Shown one piece after another: positions 13,775 to 18,050 of a stretch of DNA of 18,050 nucleotides. How positions within the stretch are numbered: position 1 is the stretch's first letter; each line of letters starts with the position of its first letter. The notes beneath the pieces are model-generated. The model made no database searches, was not told the DNA's origin, and worked only from the letters and a program-made list of their open reading frames with translations. The stretch is from Rickettsiales bacterium (GTDB lineage: Bacteria; Pseudomonadota; Alphaproteobacteria; Rickettsiales; CANDYO01). The position numbers were made by a program, and so were the translations under genes. The stretch covers positions 1 through 18,050 of the forward strand of contig CANDYO010000022.1 of NCBI GenBank assembly GCA_947424995.1. Reading direction: 5' to 3'.

Positions 13775-13912
13775 ATGAAAAAATCTAATAAATTTAAGAT
13801 TTTTAGAAGGCCTAAAACTTATGCTTTAATGAAAAAAATAAAAAAAGATTACCTAAATCGTCACCGGATGTTGGAAATCAAGCTACTAAGCAAGATGAAA
13901 CAACAAAATTAA
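13775..13912 (+). CDS. Basic 5' fragment of the split repeat-protein gene (45 aa as read)
   Basis: As written the frame gives 45 residues and then stops. Residues 1-24 (MKKSNKFKIFRRPKTYALMK, then KIKK) are strongly basic with no signal peptide. At the second of two 7-A runs (13832-13838 and 13840-13846) one added A would move this frame into the frame of the 14035 gene. That frame is open from 13816 but has no ATG, GTG or TTG start before 14035. The joined product would be about 549 residues. No Shine-Dalgarno is evident before ATG 13775. I treat this as the true beginning of the downstream gene, separated by a frameshift or read by slippage, and not as an independent peptide gene. Confidence 0.45.
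   Translation: MKKSNKFKIFRRPKTYALMKKIKKDYLNRHRMLEIKLLSKMKQQN
13832..13846 (+). other. Double poly-A slippage or frameshift site
   Basis: Two 7-A runs are separated by a single T. Codons across them read AAA AAA ATA AAA AAA GAT in the upstream frame. One extra A turns this into AGA TTA CCT, which is the open frame that continues to 15423. It may be a sequencing error, a real inactivating deletion, or a site rescued by RNA polymerase slippage, as reported for poly-A tracts in AT-rich insect endosymbionts. Confidence 0.5.
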
Positions 13913-14034
13913 CTCCTAAGTATAACCAGCAAACAAGAGTAACTACGTATACAGACGCTACAGGTAAAGCTTTTCTTGAAAGTACACCAGGAAAAGATGG
14001 CAAAGCCACGTTCACTTCAAAAGTAGCGCCTGGA

Positions 14035-15423
14035 ATGAAATTAGTGATCCCATCTCTTCGGATGGAAAATGGCCGACCTGTTGTGCCAGCTCAGTATGAT
14101 GTAATTGAACTTGACCATAATGGCAAATTATTAGCCACTAGAACGTATCCTCCTTTAACCCCCGGAGAAAAACCAAGAGGTGAAAGTAGTATAGATCAAG
14201 AATGGTTAGCTAAAAAATTTGCAGACTCTGATTTGCCAGGTTCAGTAAAAAACCCAATATTGGGTAAAGTAATTAATACTGCGGATCAAGGAAATACCAC
14301 TCCAAAAGGAACTGTAACTTCGGTTAGTAATCCCATCCAAAATGAAGCTCCTGATAATAGTTATAAATTTAAGGCAGAAGATTTTTCTGTTTCTTTGAAT
14401 TCTCATAAATTAACTATTGGCAAACAAGCGATTTCTGGTCAACCCATATATGAAGCGAGTGATGTGGTTAAGATAAAACCTATGCGAGCAAAAGAGGGAG
14501 ATGGAATAAAGTTTGCCATATTGCCACCAAATGCCATGCAACCACATGAAAAAATAGAAATAAAACATGCTCGAATGGAAAATGGTAAAGCTGTTGATCC
14601 ACCTCAGTATGATGTAATCGAACTTGATGCTAAAGGTAAATTGTTTGGAGCTAAAATAGATCCTCCATTAATGAAAGGAGAACAAGAAAGAGGAACCAGT
14701 GTTATAAGTCAAAAATGGCTATCTAATCTTGAGTTATCTGATATGCCGGGGTCAGTGAAAAATCCAATAGAAAATCAGGTTTCAAGTCAAAAGCCAACAG
14801 CAGCTCTTGAGGAGCCGCCGATATCTGAGCTAATATCTCTAGCTCCAAAAGCGGAGATCGCTATACGCTATGGCGTTGATAAAGAAAGTAAATTAGAAAT
14901 TACAGAAAATGGAATTTATAAAAGTCATCCAATGGTCAATACTGCTGTTAAAGCCGAAACATTAAATGATGGGATGAAATTTACTATATCTACGGATACC
15001 AATATGAGGGACACTGACATAATGGCAATAAAGCAAGCTAGAATGGATGGTAATCAGCCTTGCAATCCACCTCAGTTTGATCTAATCGAACTTGATTCAA
15101 AAGGTAATTTAAGAGGAGCTAAAATAATTTCTGCAGAAGGAAAAGTAGAGGAAGCTAGGGGTATGAGTGCTGTAAGTACAGAATGGTTAGATGGCTTGAA
15201 AGCAAGTAGTACTAAGGCTGTAGTAAAGGAAAATTCCGCAGAAGTTAAGGCTGCGAATGCTAGTCAACCAACCGATAATGAAGCTACAAAACAAGCGCAT
15301 CGAGATAAAAGATTGGCTGCTTTTAAAGAGAGAACTCCTGTTGAACATAGTGGTGGTGTTAACGCAGCTCCAGCTGCAGGAGTAAAACCAGTAGTTGATG
15401 TTAATAGAGGCGGGAGAGGGTGA
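14035..15423 (+). CDS. Three-repeat protein of unknown family (main open frame)
   Basis: From ATG 14035 the protein has 462 residues, but the frame is open back to 13816 and the first repeat clearly begins before this ATG, so it is probably not the natural start. Three repeat units are visible, with cores at about 9-75, 180-245 and 336-390. Each has an ARMENG- or RMDGN-like start, a PPQYDVIELD core, a GKL.GAK segment, an RG.S..S..WL block, and in units 1 and 2 a LPGSVKNPI- or MPGSVKNPI-like end. Linkers are rich in Pro, Asn and Gln. Residues 390-462 are a polar tail ending in a glycine- and arginine-rich tip (VNRGGRG). There is no membrane segment. I do not recognise the domain. The repeat architecture would suit a surface or secreted binding protein, but this is only inferred. 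Confidence 0.65.
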   Translation: MKLVIPSLRMENGRPVVPAQYDVIELDHNGKLLATRTYPPLTPGEKPRGESSIDQEWLAKKFADSDLPGSVKNPILGKVINTADQGNTTPKGTVTSVSNPIQNEAPDNSYKFKAEDFSVSLNSHKLTIGKQAISGQPIYEASDVVKIKPMRAKEGDGIKFAILPPNAMQPHEKIEIKHARMENGKAVDPPQYDVIELDAKGKLFGAKIDPPLMKGEQERGTSVISQKWLSNLELSDMPGSVKNPIENQVSSQKPTAALEEPPISELISLAPKAEIAIRYGVDKESKLEITENGIYKSHPMVNTAVKAETLNDGMKFTISTDTNMRDTDIMAIKQARMDGNQPCNPPQFDLIELDSKGNLRGAKIISAEGKVEEARGMSAVSTEWLDGLKASSTKAVVKENSAEVKAANASQPTDNEATKQAHRDKRLAAFKERTPVEHSGGVNAAPAAGVKPVVDVNRGGRG

Positions 15424-15499
15424 AGTTAGGTTGTATAGATTTGTGCTTAAAAGTGCGCGAGGATGTTATTCATATCCTCCTAAGCTTAGTAAAACAAGG

Positions 15500-15625
15500 C
15501 CGTCATCCTTGGCCGAAGGCCGAGGGTCCAGTTGAAAGCTTTTAAAAGCTTGAGTGGCTGAATAAAGTAAAAGAATTCAACTGGACCCTCGGATTGAAGC
15601 TGGCGCTTAAATCCAAGGGTGACGG
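15500..15625. repeat. Composite palindromic element between converging genes
   Basis: CCGTCATCCTTGG (15500-15512) pairs with CCAAGGGTGACGG (15613-15625) with one mismatch. Inside, CCGAGGGTCCAGTTGAA (15520-15536) is the exact reverse complement of 15576-15592, a 17-bp stem. GGCCGAAGGCC forms a further small hairpin. The gap also holds a hairpin GAGGAT/ATCCTC (15459-15479) and, next to the petC stop, GCTTAT-ATAA-ATAAGC (15694-15709). None has a T-tract, so I do not call them terminators. Confidence 0.65.
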
Positions 15626-15710
15626 ACTTTCTTCGCTATAAAATGATACCGAAGCTTTTCTAAATGTGACGACCTTGCGTATTTTGGCAGCTAGCTTATA
15701 TAAATAAGCC

Positions 15711-16469
15711 CTACTTCACGCTTTTCCAAACACGTTTCTTAGCCACATAGAATAAACCGGTGAAGATAAACAAGAAGATCAATACCTTAATACCCATTGT
15801 TTTACGTTGTTCCATTTTAGGATCAGCGGTCCATTGAAGGAAATTCACTACATCACGAGACATTTGATCCACAGTGGCTTTAGTTCCATCAGTATATTGA
15901 ACGATGTTATCGCTAAGAGGAGGAGCCATGGCAATCTGCATTCCTGGGAAGTATGGATTGTAATGCATATTATCTTGGATAACCATTCCAGCTGGTGGAG
16001 TTTGATTAAAGCCGGTTAATAGCGAGTAAACATAATTAGCGCCATCTTCGCGAGCTCTAATAATTAAAGATTGATCAGGAGGAAAAGCTCCATTGTTACT
16101 AGCTCTAGCTGCTTTTTCATTAGCATATGGACCAGGGAAGTGATCGGAAAGTAGCGCTGGGCGCTGAAACATATCACCAGAATCATTAGGTCCATCGGTT
16201 ACTTCATAGCTTTTAGCGATCTCTTTAGCTTCGGCATCAGAAAAGCCAATATCAGTTAGGTTACGAAAAGCAACTAAGTGGAGAGAGTGGCATGCAGCGC
16301 AGACTTCTCTGTAAACTTGAAAGCCTCTTTGAATAGAGGTGCGATCAAAAGTGCCAAGCATTCCATCAAAGCTCCATTTAAGCTTTTTAAGATGATGGCC
16401 ATCAGTATTGGCGATAACTACGCTACTGGCTGCAATAATTAAACTTAATAATAATAAAACTCGCTTCAT
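15711..16469 (-). CDS. petC: Cytochrome c1, bc1 complex
   Basis: Cytochrome c1 carries electrons from the Rieske protein to cytochrome c in the periplasm. Residues 1-20 (MKRVLLLLSLIIAASSVVIA) are a signal peptide. The heme-binding motif is C57-A-A-C60-H61 (VCAACHSLH). The second heme ligand is most likely Met181 in IAMAPPLSD. A C-terminal membrane anchor at about 226-243 (GIKVLIFLFIFTGLFYVA) is followed by basic residues. The length of 252 fits the family. It starts 14 nt after petB with a strong Shine-Dalgarno (AGGAGA) and is the last gene of the petABC operon, with only a small hairpin after its stop. Confidence 0.96.
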   Translation of the reverse strand: MKRVLLLLSLIIAASSVVIANTDGHHLKKLKWSFDGMLGTFDRTSIQRGFQVYREVCAACHSLHLVAFRNLTDIGFSDAEAKEIAKSYEVTDGPNDSGDMFQRPALLSDHFPGPYANEKAARASNNGAFPPDQSLIIRAREDGANYVYSLLTGFNQTPPAGMVIQDNMHYNPYFPGMQIAMAPPLSDNIVQYTDGTKATVDQMSRDVVNFLQWTADPKMEQRKTMGIKVLIFLFIFTGLFYVAKKRVWKSVK

Positions 16470-16483
16470 ATCTGGTCTCCTAA

Positions 16484-17689
16484 CTATTTTTTTTGCATTG
16501 ATGCATCAATTGATCCAGGTAATGGACAAGTAGATTCAAATTTGCTGGCAAGTGGAATAATTAGCAAGAAATGAGTGAAGTAATAGAAAGTGGCAAAAGT
16601 TCCCACCATCGCTAGGTTTCCTTCAGCTGGCTGTCCACCAATATAGCCTAGTAGTAATGAGTCAGCGATAAAGATCCAAAAGAAAAAGCGTGATAAAGGA
16701 CGATAGGCCAAACTTTTAACCGGTGATTTATCAAGCCATGGTAGAGCAAATAAAATCAAGATTGAAGAGATCATTGCCACCACTCCAGCCAATTTATTAG
16801 GAATAGAGCGCAATATGGCATAGAAAGGTAAGAAATACCATTCTGGTACAATATGGGCTGGGGTAACCATTGGATTTGCTGGAATAAAGTTATCCGGGTG
16901 GTTTAGATAATCTGGTTCAAAAAAGATAAAGTAAGCAAAGAGAATGAAATATACCCCAAAGCCAACGAAATCTTTTATCGTATAATAAGGATGGAAAGGG
17001 ATGGTATCTTTAGTTGATTTAACTTCAACCCCAGTAGGGTTATTTGAACCATGTTGATGCAAGGCCACTAAGTGCAATGCTACCAGCCCGACAATTATAA
17101 ATGGCAATAAATAATGCAAAGCAAAGAAACGATTTAAGGTTGGGTTATCCACTGAAAATCCACCCCATAGCCAATTGACGATTGATTCGCCGATCACTGG
17201 AATGGCTGAAAAAAGATTGGTGATTACCGTTGCGCCCCAGAAACTCATTTGTCCCCATGGTAATACATAACCCATGAAAGCAGTGGCCATAGTGGCTAAG
17301 AAAATTATTACTCCTAAGAACCATAATAATTCTCTAGGAGATTTATAAGAGCCATAGTATACCCCACGCATCATATGGATATAAATAGCCAAAAAGAACA
17401 TCGATGCGCCAACTGCATGAATATTGCGCAATAGCCAGCCATAATTTACGTCACGCATGATATGCTCAACGCTATTAAAAGCGATGGTGGTTTCAGGAGT
17501 GTAATGCATAGCAAGTACTATGCCAGTGATCATCTGAATCATTAAAGCGATGCCGGCAATAGAGCCTAAGTTCCATAAATAGCTCAAATTTTTGGGGGCT
17601 TGATATTCTGCTAAATGCTCAATAAAAGTGAAGATAGGTAGGCGGTAATCAATCCACTCAATGATTTTATTTCTTTTTTTAGTAGTCAT
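16484..17689 (-). CDS. petB: Cytochrome b, bc1 complex
   Basis: Cytochrome b is the membrane subunit that oxidises ubiquinol and passes electrons through two hemes. The 401 residues form the full-length fused type (8 helices), as in alphaproteobacteria and mitochondria. The four heme-ligand histidines are His91 (RNIHAVGAS) and His105 (YIHMMRG), with His192 (ALHYLLP) and His206 (ALHLVALH). The Qo-site PEWY is at 282-285, and GYVLPWGQMSFWGATV at 140-155 is the conserved Qo region. All key residues are present, so the protein should be functional. It follows petA after 32 nt, with an AAGGGT Shine-Dalgarno, in the operon petA-petB-petC. Confidence 0.98.
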   Translation of the reverse strand: MTTKKRNKIIEWIDYRLPIFTFIEHLAEYQAPKNLSYLWNLGSIAGIALMIQMITGIVLAMHYTPETTIAFNSVEHIMRDVNYGWLLRNIHAVGASMFFLAIYIHMMRGVYYGSYKSPRELLWFLGVIIFLATMATAFMGYVLPWGQMSFWGATVITNLFSAIPVIGESIVNWLWGGFSVDNPTLNRFFALHYLLPFIIVGLVALHLVALHQHGSNNPTGVEVKSTKDTIPFHPYYTIKDFVGFGVYFILFAYFIFFEPDYLNHPDNFIPANPMVTPAHIVPEWYFLPFYAILRSIPNKLAGVVAMISSILILFALPWLDKSPVKSLAYRPLSRFFFWIFIADSLLLGYIGGQPAEGNLAMVGTFATFYYFTHFLLIIPLASKFESTCPLPGSIDASMQKK

Positions 17690-17721
17690 TATTTATACCC
17701 TTACAGTAAAATCTTTTTAAA

Positions 17722-18050
17722 TTAGCCAATCATGATTTTGTTATCATTAATAAATGCGTAGCTCGGAACCACTAAGTTCTTCGGTGCTGGGCCTTTTCTG
17801 ATTCGACCAGATGAATCATAGTCAGAGCCATGACATGGACAGAAATATCCGTCAAATGAACCTTTGTTTTCAATAGGTACGCAACCCAAATGAGTGCAGA
17901 TGGCAATCATTATTAGCCATTGATCATGTCCGGTTTTCACTCGTTGCTGATCTTCTTCAGGATCTCTAAGCTCTGATAATGGTACGCTACGTGCTTCTTC
18001 TATTTGTTTCTCAGTCCGATGAGTGATGAAAACAGGCTTACCTCGCCACA
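17722..18050 (-). CDS. petA: Rieske iron-sulfur protein of the bc1 complex, C-terminal part
   Basis: This protein takes an electron from ubiquinol with its 2Fe-2S cluster and gives it to cytochrome c1. The frame runs off the right edge; the visible part is about 109 residues. It begins WRGKPVFITHRTEKQI, the usual substrate-domain start, and continues with LRDPEEDQQRVK. The cluster ligands are intact: CTHLGC and CPCHGS supply two Cys-His pairs and the disulfide cysteines. KGPAPKNLVVPSY is the conserved end. The N-terminal membrane anchor lies outside the window. An internal GTG (17938-17940) is not the real start. It is the first gene of the petABC operon. Confidence 0.95.
   Translation of the reverse strand, partial: WRGKPVFITHRTEKQIEEARSVPLSELRDPEEDQQRVKTGHDQWLIMIAICTHLGCVPIENKGSFDGYFCPCHGSDYDSSGRIRKGPAPKNLVVPSYAFINDNKIMIG

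Noticed and set aside
1218..15625. CRISPR array made of the repeated palindromes
   Set aside because: The palindromes are far apart, of different lengths, and not separated by regular spacers; no cas gene is present.

Overview
This is an AT-rich stretch of a bacterial chromosome, most likely from an obligate intracellular alphaproteobacterium of the Rickettsiales or a related group. That placement is an inference. It rests on the low G+C, an alphaproteobacterial bc1 operon with one long cytochrome b, a DksA of the alphaproteobacterial kind with only one zinc-finger cysteine, a ProP-like MFS carrier of the kind expanded in Rickettsia, a lone phage-type large terminase, and many structured palindromic repeats between genes. 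No 16S rRNA is present to confirm it.

Left part (1-3200), all genes on the minus strand: the start of a small membrane protein with a consensus promoter, an unrecognised helical 284-residue protein, an MFS transporter, and an unrecognised 144-residue protein. A terminator-like RNA fold pointing the other way lies at 2668-2741. Next is a non-coding 225-bp element (3356-3580) with near-perfect terminal inverted repeats and a 7-bp target duplication, which looks like a MITE.

The centre (3600-8580, plus strand) holds rpmI-rplT with a strong terminator, then rpoZ, then a Sec-exported GT32-type glycosyltransferase. The glycosyltransferase is a tandem duplication whose second copy has lost its catalytic motif. 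A large palindromic element and an MsbA-like ABC exporter follow. dksA lies on the minus strand. A consensus promoter (9300) and a perfect-looking terminator (9416-9446) bracket about 113 nt that may be a small RNA or an attenuated leader of the downstream terminase gene. After the terminase comes a small protein gene that runs antisense through tRNA-Asn, then an XRE regulator and cmk.

The right part (12600-18050) holds an orphan periplasmic solute-binding protein, then a three-repeat protein of unknown family whose reading frame is broken at a double poly-A tract. One extra A would join a 24-residue basic N-terminus to the rest and give about 549 residues. At the end is the petA-petB-petC operon (minus strand, petA cut by the edge) for the respiratory cytochrome bc1 complex.

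Five composite palindromic elements (around 1218, 6547, 8646, 12657 and 15500) sit between genes. Four of them begin with GTCAT, and three carry a CTGGATCC- or CTGGACCC-like core. The most unusual items are the poly-A-interrupted repeat protein, the duplicated exported glycosyltransferase beside rpoZ, and the candidate small RNA ahead of the terminase.
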